From positions 1 to 33,487 of the forward strand of contig CAJQNJ010000193.1 in assembly GCA_905479685.1 (NCBI GenBank): a stretch of DNA of 33,487 nt. The letters run 5' to 3'. Position 1 is the stretch's first letter. Every line of letters begins with the position of its first letter. A program made the position numbers and the translations under genes. The DNA is from an uncultured Acidimicrobiales bacterium (GTDB lineage: Bacteria > Actinomycetota > Acidimicrobiia > Acidimicrobiales > SHLQ01). This document shows positions 16,530-24,744 of this stretch, one piece after another. The notes under the pieces were generated by a model, which saw only the letters and a program-made list of their open reading frames with translations, was not told the origin of the DNA and did not search any database.

Positions 16530-19371
16530 GAAGACGGCTCCCCTCTGGATCGAAGTGTGCGTGGTGTTCCATGACAGTGGCGGTGGTGCGGTCGCCATTC
16601 GTGAGCACGATGGTGACTTCGGTACCCGCTGCCGAGAGCTCGGCGGGAACTTGGGCAAGTCCGATCGACTTCTCGATGGTGGGTGAGTATCGAGACGAAG
16701 TGATTCGTCCAAGGATTTCATTCGTGCCCGGCCGGACGATCTGGGATGCCTCTGGGGGAACGATGGTCGGGTCGGACATTTGCACCGAGACGAGAATCGG
16801 CAAGTCAGCCTCGAGCGACCATCCCAGTTCGGGTTTGCCCACAAAGTCATCCTTGTCCATCTTGATGAGGGCGTTGAGACCGGTCGTTGGGGCCTTGGTC
16901 AGTCCGTCGGTGTCCTGCCCGACGATGAAGTGGCCCTTCTCCAGTCGCATGATGCGCTGCGCCTCGAGGCCGAATGGGGCAATCCCCAGGTCGCTGCCTT
17001 CGGCCATCAACGTCTCCCAGACGTGAAGCCCATATCCGGCTGGTACGTGTATCTCGAAGCTGAGCTCGCCGGTGAACCCGATCCTCCACATGATGCAATC
17101 CTCGATGCCTGCGACCGCACCGGTCCGAACGTGCATGTAGTCGAACGCATCTGACGACAGGTCGACGTCGGTCAACCGGGCCAGGAGAGTTCGGGCATTG
17201 GGTCCCGCGATGTTGATCGAGGTGAACGCCGTGGTGACGGGAGTGACGTGAACGTCCCAATCGGGGTGTTCGGTCTGGAGCCAGTTCTCGGCCCATTCCC
17301 AGATCGTCCCAGCGCCAGAAGAGGTGGTCGTCATCAGCCATCGGTTCTCTGACAGACGGCCAGTGACGCCATCGTCGAGAACGACGCCGTCCTCAGCACA
17401 CATGATGCCATAGCGGACCGAACCAACCGAGAGCTTCGACCACTTGTTGGTGTAGAGGAGGTTGAGCAGTTTCGGAGTATCCGGACCCTGGAGGTCAAGT
17501 TTTCCGAGAGGCGTGACATCGATGATGCCCACGTTCTGACGTACATTACGCACCTCGGCCTGGGGGTCGCCGTAGTGCTCGGAGCGGATCCATTGCCCTG
17601 CGAGGATGGGTGTTGCGCCGTTGGCCTCGTGCCAAGGTTGAATCGATGACACCCGCTCAGGCTCGAAGATGCGTCCCGCAAGGGCTCCCAACGTCAGCGG
17701 AGCGTACGGGGGCCGCCAGATCGTCGTACCCACCTCGGCGATGGTTTCGCCGCGAGCTTCAGCCAGAACGGCCACCGTGTTGACGGTCTCGAGCTTGCCT
17801 TGTGCGGGACCCATGGTTGCTGTGGTGTAGCGCTTGAGGAGCTCGACAGAGTCGTAGCCTTCTTTCGCGGCCGAGACGAGATCCTTCGAGCTGACGTCCT
17901 CGGAGTAGTCGACGATGCCGTGGGTGGTCGAGCGATAGAGCTCAGGGTGTGGCCGCCGCTCGAGTGCACCCCGTGCGTCGATCGGCATCTCTGGTTCGGC
18001 TCCAGATACATCTGTTGCTCGGATCGTGGCTGCTTGGAGACGGTGCTTGATGGCAGCCGCTCGGCCCGCCGCAAGGAGGCCGGTCTCTCGACCGTGCTCG
18101 ACGAGTTCTTCAACAGATCCGTCACCGACCAGTCCACCGGTTGCAAGAACGTTGTCGGGAGTCTGAGCGGGGAAGAAGCGTGCTGCGGATGGGTCGTAGA
18201 CGGGCCGATCTCCCGACATGTTCAGCAGCGACGTGGGCGCCGTCCAGCCCACCGCAGTGACGCACAGATCTGCGTCGACGTAGCTGTCACCGAGGCCAAC
18301 CTTGACCTGTTCGATCTTCTTCTGGGAGCCCTTGGTCGAGTGGATCTGCTCGCCCTTCCGGCCATCGACCACTGCGGCGATCTCGACACCGGCCCGTTCG
18401 AGATCGGCGATGGCTGCATCGCCGGACTCATTTGCAGTGAACACCACCGCTCTTGTCCCGGGTTTGACGGCGTACATGTTGATCAGGCGACGAACCGCTC
18501 CGGAGAGCATGACCCCAGGCCGGTCGTTCCCGTAAAAGACATACGGCCGTTCGATCAGCCCCGCCGCAACGATGAGCGTCTTTGCGCGCGCTTTGATGAG
18601 ACGCTCGGATGCGATTGGATGTGAGCGTTGGACGATGCCCAGCCAGTTGTCCTCGTAGCGTCCCGTCACCGTGGAATCGGACAGAATTTCGACGTCTGCT
18701 GCGCGGGCGGCACGTTCGAGTTCGGCTGCTACTGCTCGGTCGGCGTCCGAGCCCCAGCGGAGGTGACCACCGAGATGGTGCTCGTGTTCGACCAGCAGGA
18801 CAGATGCGCCGGCTTCGGCAGCCGCTGTCGCCGAGGCGAGGCCTGCTGGCCCGCCTCCGGCGACGACGACGTCTGGGTGGGTGTACCGCTTGTCGAAGTA
18901 GTCCATGGACGAGTCGATGTCGACCGTGCCACCTGGTGCGAATTGTGTGAGGACTTTTGCGTAGGCAGGCCAGAGTTTTTGTGGGCGGGTGAACGTCTTG
19001 TAGTAGAAGCCGGGCGAGAGGAATCGACCGACGAGCTGGTTGGCCGACTTCACGTCGTACTCGAGTGAAGGCCACACATTCTGCGGCTCCACGGTGAGGC
19101 CCTGCTCGAGAAGTCGGTGTGCGGAGCGAACGTTGGGCTCGTCGCCAACCTGCACGAACCCGTTCGGGTCCCAGTAGTCGGCGGTGAGAAGTCCGCGCGG
19201 TCGGTGGTACTTCATCGAGCGCGACATGATGCGATTGCCATCGGCTGCGACCGCCGACGCAATCGTGTCTCCGGCGAAGCCTGTTGCAGGCCGGCCGTTC
19301 CATGTGAAGGTGAGCGGTTGGGTTCGGTCGATGACCTCACCGGACTGCTGCGGGAGCCTGCTCAGAGTCAT
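16522..19371 (-). CDS. soxA: Sarcosine oxidase alpha subunit
   Basis: A 949-residue three-part subunit of cytosolic heterotetrameric sarcosine oxidase, the normal length. Domain order: a ferredoxin-like N-terminal region (about 15-100; FTWNGRPATGFAGDTIASA, MSRSMKYHRPRG) without iron-sulfur cysteines; a dinucleotide-binding domain with DVVVAGGGPAGLASA (about 167-181) and the degenerate second motif VVFTANESGDAA; and a C-terminal GcvT-like tetrahydrofolate domain from about 590 (WIRSEHYGDP, DVTPLGKLDLQGPD, GLEAQRIMRLEKGHFIVGQD). The enzyme oxidises sarcosine to glycine, passing the methylene group to tetrahydrofolate and electrons to oxygen, giving H2O2. Start ATG 19371 overlaps the soxD stop (ATGA). 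The usual partners glyA and purU are not next to it. Confidence 0.96.
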   Translation of the reverse strand: MTLSRLPQQSGEVIDRTQPLTFTWNGRPATGFAGDTIASAVAADGNRIMSRSMKYHRPRGLLTADYWDPNGFVQVGDEPNVRSAHRLLEQGLTVEPQNVWPSLEYDVKSANQLVGRFLSPGFYYKTFTRPQKLWPAYAKVLTQFAPGGTVDIDSSMDYFDKRYTHPDVVVAGGGPAGLASATAAAEAGASVLLVEHEHHLGGHLRWGSDADRAVAAELERAARAADVEILSDSTVTGRYEDNWLGIVQRSHPIASERLIKARAKTLIVAAGLIERPYVFYGNDRPGVMLSGAVRRLINMYAVKPGTRAVVFTANESGDAAIADLERAGVEIAAVVDGRKGEQIHSTKGSQKKIEQVKVGLGDSYVDADLCVTAVGWTAPTSLLNMSGDRPVYDPSAARFFPAQTPDNVLATGGLVGDGSVEELVEHGRETGLLAAGRAAAIKHRLQAATIRATDVSGAEPEMPIDARGALERRPHPELYRSTTHGIVDYSEDVSSKDLVSAAKEGYDSVELLKRYTTATMGPAQGKLETVNTVAVLAEARGETIAEVGTTIWRPPYAPLTLGALAGRIFEPERVSSIQPWHEANGATPILAGQWIRSEHYGDPQAEVRNVRQNVGIIDVTPLGKLDLQGPDTPKLLNLLYTNKWSKLSVGSVRYGIMCAEDGVVLDDGVTGRLSENRWLMTTTSSGAGTIWEWAENWLQTEHPDWDVHVTPVTTAFTSINIAGPNARTLLARLTDVDLSSDAFDYMHVRTGAVAGIEDCIMWRIGFTGELSFEIHVPAGYGLHVWETLMAEGSDLGIAPFGLEAQRIMRLEKGHFIVGQDTDGLTKAPTTGLNALIKMDKDDFVGKPELGWSLEADLPILVSVQMSDPTIVPPEASQIVRPGTNEILGRITSSRYSPTIEKSIGLAQVPAELSAAGTEVTIVLTNGDRTTATVMEHHAHFDPEGSRLRA

Positions 19372-19712
19372 GATCGATCGTCCTCGCCGGGAGCGTTTGC
19401 CCCCGCTTGTGTGCCCGAGCTACCCACGGTGATCGTCGTGTATGTGCTCGTGCCGAGCTTGTTTCCAGGCAGCGGTGGGATTCGGAACTCGTTTGTGCCT
19501 TGGTGGCGTTCGATGCTGAAATATCGCCGGCAGCCGCTGCGGCAGTACCAGGATTCGGTGATCCAATCTGCGGGGTTCTCGCGAAGGTAGAGGTAGTCGC
19601 CCCATTCGGCCCGTGAGGTGGCGTTCGGGTCTGGCCGAGGGACGCTTGCTCCGAGGAGTCGGAGGTCGCTCTGATTTCGAGGTCCGCAGTGTGGGCAAGG
19701 TACGAGCAGCAT
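19368..19712 (-). CDS. soxD: Sarcosine oxidase delta subunit
   Basis: A 114-residue delta subunit, about the usual length. It starts MLLVPCPHCGPRNQSDLRLLG and contains DYLYLRENPADWITESWYCRSGCRRYFSIER, with the CPHC pair, a later Cys and His placed to bind the structural zinc of this subunit. The chosen ATG 19712 shares one base with the soxB stop (TGATG); the track's 36-residue extension is in soxB. The acidic, Gly/Thr-rich C-terminus is normal for the family. Confidence 0.94.
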   Translation of the reverse strand: MLLVPCPHCGPRNQSDLRLLGASVPRPDPNATSRAEWGDYLYLRENPADWITESWYCRSGCRRYFSIERHQGTNEFRIPPLPGNKLGTSTYTTITVGSSGTQAGANAPGEDDRS

Positions 19713-21019
19713 CAGTGTCCCACCGCCGCTGCGCCCTTTTCGCCAACGAGTTCGCCGGTCTCGAACCGTTTGAGCGTGAAGGGCGCAATGAGCTTCGGTG
19801 TCTGTTGTGTCGCAATACATTCAGCCATCTGTTCTCCTGACACTGGGCCTGCTTTGAAGCCGTATGTTCCCCACCCGACGTCGGTGAGGTGTCCCTCCAC
19901 GGGCGTGAATCCCATGATCGGGGAGTAGTCGGGGGTCATGTCGCACAGACCTGCCCATTGGCGGAGCAACCGCATCTTCGAGATGCCCGGCATCAATTCG
20001 AGAATGTGCCCGGCGAGTTCCTCGGTGAAGCTGAGCGAACCTCGCATCGAGTATGTGGCAAGCGGATCGACGGATGCACCGAAGACGAGCTCGCCGCGGT
20101 CTGTCTGGCTCACATACACGTGGAGGGAGCCACTGACGACGACGGTCGGAAGGAAGACCTTCACGGGCTCGGTGACCGCTGCCTCGAGCGGGTGCGTGTT
20201 GATGGGAAGTTTGACGCCGGCCATGTTCGAAATGAGCGAACCCCAACCGGCTGTGCAGTTGACGACGATCGGCGCCGAGATGTCGCCTCGGTTCGTTCGA
20301 ACTCCGGTGACCTTTCCTCCGGCACCCTTTCCGTCGGGGCCTTCGCCGCCTTCACACAAGATGTCGAGCACCTCGGTCTTTTGGTGCAGGTGCACACCCC
20401 GATGATCGGCAGCTCGGGCATACCCCCAGACGACCGCGTCGTGTCGAATGATTCCACCGGGTGGATGGTGAAGCGCCCCGAGTATTGGATATCGAGGGTG
20501 CGAACTGACGTCGAGGCTCGGCGCAAGTCTCTTGACTTCGCTCGGTTCGATGACACTGCTGTCGATGCCCTGCAGTTTGTTCACCTCGGCTCGCCAGTGC
20601 ATGGTCCTGAGCGCGCTGTCGGTGTGAGCAAGTGTCATGTGTCCACGCTCGGAGAACATCACGTTGATGTTCAGATCGGCGGCCATCGAGTTGTACAGCG
20701 TGAGCGAGCGGTCGTAGAAGGCGACACCTTCAGGTGTGAGATAATTAGAGCGCACGATGGCGGTATTTCGCCCCGAACCGCCGCCGCCGAGGTACCCCTT
20801 GTCGACTACGGCGACGTTGGTGATGCCGTGATTCGTGGCCAGGTAGTAGGCGGTTGCCAGACCGTGTACACCACCGCCGATGATGACGACGTCGTAGGTG
20901 GACTCCAACTCGTGGTCACGCCAGACACGAGGCCAATCGTCGCCCGAGATTCCCTTGCGGGCGAGGGTCGTGGCGCTGTACCGGAGAGGACCTGGCGAGG
21001 AGCGTCGGAATGAGGTCAT
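19712..21019 (-). CDS. soxB: Sarcosine oxidase beta subunit (covalent flavin)
   Basis: A 435-residue DAO-family flavoprotein and first gene of soxBDAG. Seen: DVVIIGGGVHGLATAYYLA (about 43-61), GSGRNTAIVRSNYL (82-94), and GGIIRHDAVVWGYARAAD, whose His (about 193) lines up with the covalent-FMN histidine (His173) of the corynebacterial enzyme as I remember it. The subunit carries the site where sarcosine is dehydrogenated. N-terminus has the usual lead of about 40 residues (SATTLARKGISGDDWPRVW). A leaderless-type -10 (TATGAT) lies six bases before ATG 21019. A LysR gene is divergent across a 99-base gap. Confidence 0.96.
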   Translation of the reverse strand: MTSFRRSSPGPLRYSATTLARKGISGDDWPRVWRDHELESTYDVVIIGGGVHGLATAYYLATNHGITNVAVVDKGYLGGGGSGRNTAIVRSNYLTPEGVAFYDRSLTLYNSMAADLNINVMFSERGHMTLAHTDSALRTMHWRAEVNKLQGIDSSVIEPSEVKRLAPSLDVSSHPRYPILGALHHPPGGIIRHDAVVWGYARAADHRGVHLHQKTEVLDILCEGGEGPDGKGAGGKVTGVRTNRGDISAPIVVNCTAGWGSLISNMAGVKLPINTHPLEAAVTEPVKVFLPTVVVSGSLHVYVSQTDRGELVFGASVDPLATYSMRGSLSFTEELAGHILELMPGISKMRLLRQWAGLCDMTPDYSPIMGFTPVEGHLTDVGWGTYGFKAGPVSGEQMAECIATQQTPKLIAPFTLKRFETGELVGEKGAAAVGH

Positions 21020-21054
21020 CGCGCAATCATATGAATTGTGCCGGGCGAGGTCAG
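21020..21054 (-). promoter_or_regulatory. Promoter of soxBDAG (CTGACC-N17-TATGAT), leaderless type
   Basis: On the minus strand CTGACC (21054-21049), 17 bases, TATGAT (21031-21026), six bases and the soxB ATG. The -10 matches five of six bases, the -35 four of six, and the spacing is ideal. Confidence 0.55.
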
Positions 21055-21065
21055 CAGACTTGTCG

Positions 21066-21088
21066 TATCAATGAGTCACTTATTGGTA
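21066..21088. promoter_or_regulatory. Imperfect inverted repeat between soxB and LysR gene, likely LysR operator
   Basis: TATCAAT (21066-21072) and ATTGGTA (21082-21088) are inverted with one mismatch and a nine-base centre. It sits in the divergent region, upstream of the soxB -35, where a LysR activator would bind. The site class is an inference from position and shape. Confidence 0.4.
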
Positions 21089-21118
21089 TGGTTTGGCTAT
21101 CAGTTCGCTGGAGATGTC

Positions 21119-22042
21119 TTGAACCTGCAACGCCTTCGGTACTTCCTGGCAGTCGCCGATGAACTGCATTTCGGTCGTGCAGCCGACCGATTGCACATGG
21201 CGCAGCCACCGCTGAGCCAACAGATCCGTCTGCTCGAGCGTGAGATCGGCGTTCGACTGTTCGATCGAACGACCCGCCGGGTTTCGCTCACCGCTGCGGG
21301 AGAGGTGCTTCGGGTCGAGGCGGAGCGGGTCATCGTGGCCGCCGACTCGGCCGACCGGGTCATGGAGGAATTTCGCAGTGGCGAAGGAGGGCTCCTGCGC
21401 CTCGCGTTCGTCGACTCTGCGTCGTTCGAGGTCATGCCCACATATCTACGAGCGTTTCGACAACGCTGGCCGAAGGTGAAGCACGATCTCCAGATCATGT
21501 CGAGTCGAAATCAGGTCGACGCGTTGCGGGCCGGCGACATCGACCTCGGCATCAGTCGTACCGCCCAACTCGACGATGACCTGTTGTCCACGAAATTCCT
21601 CGAGGAGCCACTCTTCCTGGTCGTCGGACCGGACTCGGATCTTGTCGATGCGAAAGAGATCTCGGTTGCCGACATCGACGCAGGGTCGCTCATTGGCTTC
21701 GACAGGCGACTGTCTCCCACGCTTCACTCCGAGTTGCAGGAACTCTTTGCAGCGGTCGGAAGTGCCTACGACCCCGAGATCGAAGCCACGGAGTACACCA
21801 CGATTCTGGGACTGGTTTCCTCCGGCGAAGGCATCGCCGTGGTCCCCAACGGAGTGCGAACGTTTCGACCAGAGGGCGCCCTCTACCTTCCGATCTCGGA
21901 TCCACCAGCGTCGATGGCCATGTATGTGAACCATCGGGCCAACGAACCCCTCAAGGTCGTCGCACAGGCGAAAGCTGTGATCGCAGAGCTGTTTTCCGCC
22001 GCGTCTGCGGATGGTCCGCCGCGTGACGGGATCCGGGCGTAG
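21119..22042 (+). CDS. LysR-family regulator, probable controller of soxBDAG
   Basis: A 307-residue LysR protein. The helix-turn-helix is clear: LRYFLAVADELHFGRAADRLHMAQPPLSQQIRLLEREIG, then LFDRTTRRVSLTAAGEVL. The effector domain contains LRLAFVDSASFEVMPTYLRAFRQRWP and SGEGIAVVPNGV. This is the BenM/CbbR-like subgroup style (QPPLSQQI). I start at TTG 21119, with GGAG five bases upstream and the family-typical beginning 'NLQRLRYF'; the track's 27 extra residues are unlikely. It is divergent from soxB across a region with an inverted repeat, the classical arrangement for activation of the adjacent operon by a pathway compound such as sarcosine, betaine or dimethylglycine. Confidence 0.92.
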   Translation: MNLQRLRYFLAVADELHFGRAADRLHMAQPPLSQQIRLLEREIGVRLFDRTTRRVSLTAAGEVLRVEAERVIVAADSADRVMEEFRSGEGGLLRLAFVDSASFEVMPTYLRAFRQRWPKVKHDLQIMSSRNQVDALRAGDIDLGISRTAQLDDDLLSTKFLEEPLFLVVGPDSDLVDAKEISVADIDAGSLIGFDRRLSPTLHSELQELFAAVGSAYDPEIEATEYTTILGLVSSGEGIAVVPNGVRTFRPEGALYLPISDPPASMAMYVNHRANEPLKVVAQAKAVIAELFSAASADGPPRDGIRA

Positions 22043-22065
22043 AGCGCCCTCGACCCGTCTGCGGA

Positions 22066-23352
22066 TCAGCGTTTTGGTTTGACCACCTTGGGGATGCGTC
22101 GACCGATCGCTGTCGCTACCACGGAGCTTCGAGCGGGGTAGGGCTGATACGTCGACTGTTCGTCGATCGGAATCGGGTCGCCGACGACGATCCGATAGAA
22201 GACATATCCAAAGATTGCGCCGTGCGCGATGATCAAACTCCAGAAATACGCGCTGGGCTCGAAGACCGTCATCAGCATCGATGCTGCGAGGGGGCCGATG
22301 ATCGCTCCCACGCCGTTGATCATGACCAGGAGTCCTGAGGCTCCGACCCGCTGTTCGCGCGAGATCCAGTCGTTCGTGTAGGCAATGGCGAGCGAGTACA
22401 GCGGGAAGGATGTGGCCCCGATGGCGAACATGACAACCATGGCTCCGAAGCCGGTACCGGTCGAGAGACCGATGACGGAAGCACCGGTCGCAACACTTGC
22501 GCAGATCGCCATGATCCCGCGCCGCGAGTACCGATCGGACAATGCGCCAATCGGGAGCTGGAAGATCATCGAGCCGATCAGCGCAGAAGACAAGAAAAGC
22601 GAGATCTGCGCGTTGCTCATGCCGATTTCAGCTGCATACACGGGGCCGAATGCAAAGAGGGCCCCGGCCGCGGCTCCGGAGAAGAACATCGTCAAGACGC
22701 CCGTGGGGACGATGGAGAACAGCACGCGAAACGGCAACTTGCCCACTTGCGGCAGCGGCGGCGCGCTGGCTTCGGAGAGTGCCATCGGAACCAGAGCCAT
22801 CGACACGAGTGCAGACGCGATGACGAAGAGTTCGAAGCTGTTCGGATCCGCGACGTTCAAGAGGAACTGACCACCAGCCACTCCGCCCATGGTCACGACC
22901 ATGTAGATCGACAATGTCCGACCACGAGTTTCTGGAGTCGCCTGGTCGTTCAGCCAGCTCTCGGTGACCACGTACAGGCCGGCCATGCAGAACCCGGTGA
23001 CGAGGCGCATCGTGAACCAGACTCCGGGGTTCACGAACACCGAGTGGACGAGCACAGCGGTCGAGGCCATGGACGCAAGGGCCGAAAAAACGCGCACGTG
23101 GCCGACCTTGCCCAAGGCCTTGATTGTGAATCTCGAGCCGATCAGGAAACCTGCGTAGTAGGCGGCTTGAATGAGGCCGATCACCGCCGTCTGGAACTGC
23201 TCGTTCGACGAACGAACGCCGAGCAGCGTGCCCGAGAGTCCGTTGCCGAGCATCATCAACGCAACGCCCAGGAAGAGCGCCCACATCGACAAGAGCGGCG
23301 AGGTGATCGCTGGTCGCGAGGTCGTCGGGGAGTCAACGTATTCGGGCAGCAC
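22066..23352 (-). CDS. MFS transporter (YcaD-like)
   Basis: A 428-residue major facilitator with about 12 helices. Motifs: GFLIGSRFTIKALGKVGHVRVF (motif A region), FCMAGLYVVTESWLNDQATPETRGRTLSIYMVV, which is the hallmark of YcaD-like transporters, and SDRYSRRGIMAI in the second half. GTG 23352 is six bases after TAACCT, so it may be leaderless. It converges with the LysR gene with a 23-base gap. The position beside soxBDAG hints at a role in moving a related metabolite, but nothing in the sequence names the substrate. Confidence 0.9.
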   Translation of the reverse strand: MLPEYVDSPTTSRPAITSPLLSMWALFLGVALMMLGNGLSGTLLGVRSSNEQFQTAVIGLIQAAYYAGFLIGSRFTIKALGKVGHVRVFSALASMASTAVLVHSVFVNPGVWFTMRLVTGFCMAGLYVVTESWLNDQATPETRGRTLSIYMVVTMGGVAGGQFLLNVADPNSFELFVIASALVSMALVPMALSEASAPPLPQVGKLPFRVLFSIVPTGVLTMFFSGAAAGALFAFGPVYAAEIGMSNAQISLFLSSALIGSMIFQLPIGALSDRYSRRGIMAICASVATGASVIGLSTGTGFGAMVVMFAIGATSFPLYSLAIAYTNDWISREQRVGASGLLVMINGVGAIIGPLAASMLMTVFEPSAYFWSLIIAHGAIFGYVFYRIVVGDPIPIDEQSTYQPYPARSSVVATAIGRRIPKVVKPKR

Positions 23353-23364
23353 CGGCGTAGGTTA
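23353..23364 (-). promoter_or_regulatory. Weak -10 element of the YcaD-like gene
   Basis: TAACCT (23364-23359 on the minus strand) with six bases before the GTG start. It matches only three of six consensus bases, so it counts mainly because its position repeats that of other genes here. Confidence 0.2.
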
Positions 23365-23374
23365 GCCTCCTCGA

Positions 23375-24601
23375 ATGCAAGGATCGCGCGACATCGATGG
23401 TGCGCCCGAGACGGTTGGCGTCGTCGTCGAGTGGATTCCCGATCTTGTGCAGGAACCGGGAACCATCTCCCCGCCTGATCGCAGCATCCGCAGATCGATC
23501 GGCCTTCGAGCAGTGGTGCTCGCTCTCGGAATCGCCGCAGCCGGGCTCTTCGTGGCAGCGGTGGCGTCCGAGCCGACCCGGTCGGCTCGAGACGTGGCTG
23601 CTGCCCGAGCCGAAGCCTCCCAGAATCCTGAGCGAGCATCCGCTGCTGTGAGCCGGCAGACATCGCCAATAGCCGTGGTCGAGGACGCGTCGATCATCGG
23701 TCAACTCGCCTCGGCACCAACGGAATGGGTCACCGACATGGTCATCGCGTTCGTCGATGACGCCGGGCGCCTTCGGGTGCGCTCGCTCGATACCTCCGAA
23801 GACCTCGACGTCGGTGTCATGGCCACGACAAATCTTCCGCCGTTGGCCGACCACGTGCACCTTCTCGGCGCTCCGGGCGCAACCTGGCTTCTCGATCTCG
23901 AAGAGCCCGAGCGAAGCGGCAAGTTGTCCAACACCGTGAGGATGGTGCGCTTCGGAAGTGGCCTCGACAGCTATGGCTTCAGCTCGACAAGAGACGACGG
24001 CACGATCGAGTTCTTCCTGGGATCGCTCTGGGGGCCGGCGATGAACGGACTCGCGGAGGTCGAGGCGAGCAGTGCTGTTTTCTATGTCCCAGGCACGGGG
24101 ATCATTGCGGCAGGTAGGGATGGGACGAGCTCGGTGCTTCGCGGTTCGGGATTCGAGCCGATGCCTTCGCGCCTTGGCCGCGTCGTGGCCGCCACACGTT
24201 CACACGTCGCAGGCATTCATTGTGATGATCTCGGGCGATGTGTTGGGCGCTTTGCCAAGTGGGATGGAGCCGATGAGCGGCAGGTCGAAGCTGATCTTCT
24301 CGCGATGCCGTTCGTTCGAATCTCTCCGGACGGGCGTTCGGTACTCACCGCTGGCGTGTCGTCGTGGCACCTGATCGACGTGGAGTCCGGCACGAGCGTT
24401 CGATGGGATCTGCGACTCGTGCCCGACGATTCGCTCGTCTGGTCAGACGATTCCTCGACCGTGTTTCTTGTTGCTGACGGCTCGCTCGTGGCGATTCGGC
24501 CCGCTGACCAAGGGCCGCCGGTTGCGCTCGTCCGAAGTGCCTACCCGATCGACGATCGTCTTGCTGGTTCTGACATCGGCATCTTTCCGTACCAAGGGTG
24601 A
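23375..24601 (+). CDS. Membrane-anchored protein of unknown function with extracytoplasmic beta-rich domain
   Basis: A 408-residue protein I do not recognise. Residues 1-42 are cytoplasmic and charged; one transmembrane helix (about 44-64, AVVLALGIAAAGLFVAAVA) follows RRS-type positive residues, then an Ala/Glu/Arg-rich linker, then about 300 residues of repeated beta-strand phrases: IAFVDDAGRLRVRSL, TWLLDLEEPERSG, VFYVPGTGIIAAGRDG, FVRISPDGRSVLTAGVSSWHLIDVESG, VWSDDSSTVFLVADGSLVAI. The 'ISPDGRSVLTAG' and 'WSDDSSTVFLVADG' units are like TolB/WD-type propeller blades, so a beta-propeller is likely. It is monocistronic between MFS and ABC genes, starts with ATG and no ribosome site. It could be a sensor or anchor protein outside the membrane; function unknown. 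Confidence 0.75.
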   Translation: MQGSRDIDGAPETVGVVVEWIPDLVQEPGTISPPDRSIRRSIGLRAVVLALGIAAAGLFVAAVASEPTRSARDVAAARAEASQNPERASAAVSRQTSPIAVVEDASIIGQLASAPTEWVTDMVIAFVDDAGRLRVRSLDTSEDLDVGVMATTNLPPLADHVHLLGAPGATWLLDLEEPERSGKLSNTVRMVRFGSGLDSYGFSSTRDDGTIEFFLGSLWGPAMNGLAEVEASSAVFYVPGTGIIAAGRDGTSSVLRGSGFEPMPSRLGRVVAATRSHVAGIHCDDLGRCVGRFAKWDGADERQVEADLLAMPFVRISPDGRSVLTAGVSSWHLIDVESGTSVRWDLRLVPDDSLVWSDDSSTVFLVADGSLVAIRPADQGPPVALVRSAYPIDDRLAGSDIGIFPYQG

Positions 24602-24619
24602 CGTGAACACTGCAATTCC

Positions 24620-24656
24620 CAGTTGGCGAACTGTTCCACGATGTGGAACGGTTCCA
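24620..24656. promoter_or_regulatory. Cluster of three GTTCCA half-sites upstream of the ABC importer
   Basis: GTTCCAC (24633-24639) is followed by GAT and its perfect inverse GTGGAAC (24643-24649), then one base and GTTCCA (24651-24656), which again pairs with the middle arm (TGGAAC-G-GTTCCA). A further 5-4-5 repeat CAGTT-ggcg-AACTG abuts at 24620-24633. No U-run follows, so an operator with two overlapping palindromes is more likely than a terminator. Confidence 0.45.
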
Positions 24657-24744
24657 AAAAGTTCACGGACCACGCACGCTCGATCTCACCTCGTCGGGAT
24701 GGCCTGCTACGGTCGGTGACGAGCGACATACAGGGGACATCACA

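Noticed and set aside
19889-21013. 374-aa plus-strand ORF
   Set aside because: Antisense to soxB; low-complexity His/Arg/Asp composition.
24633-24656. Intrinsic terminator after the 408-aa gene
   Set aside because: No U-run on either strand; the third half-site fits an operator better.
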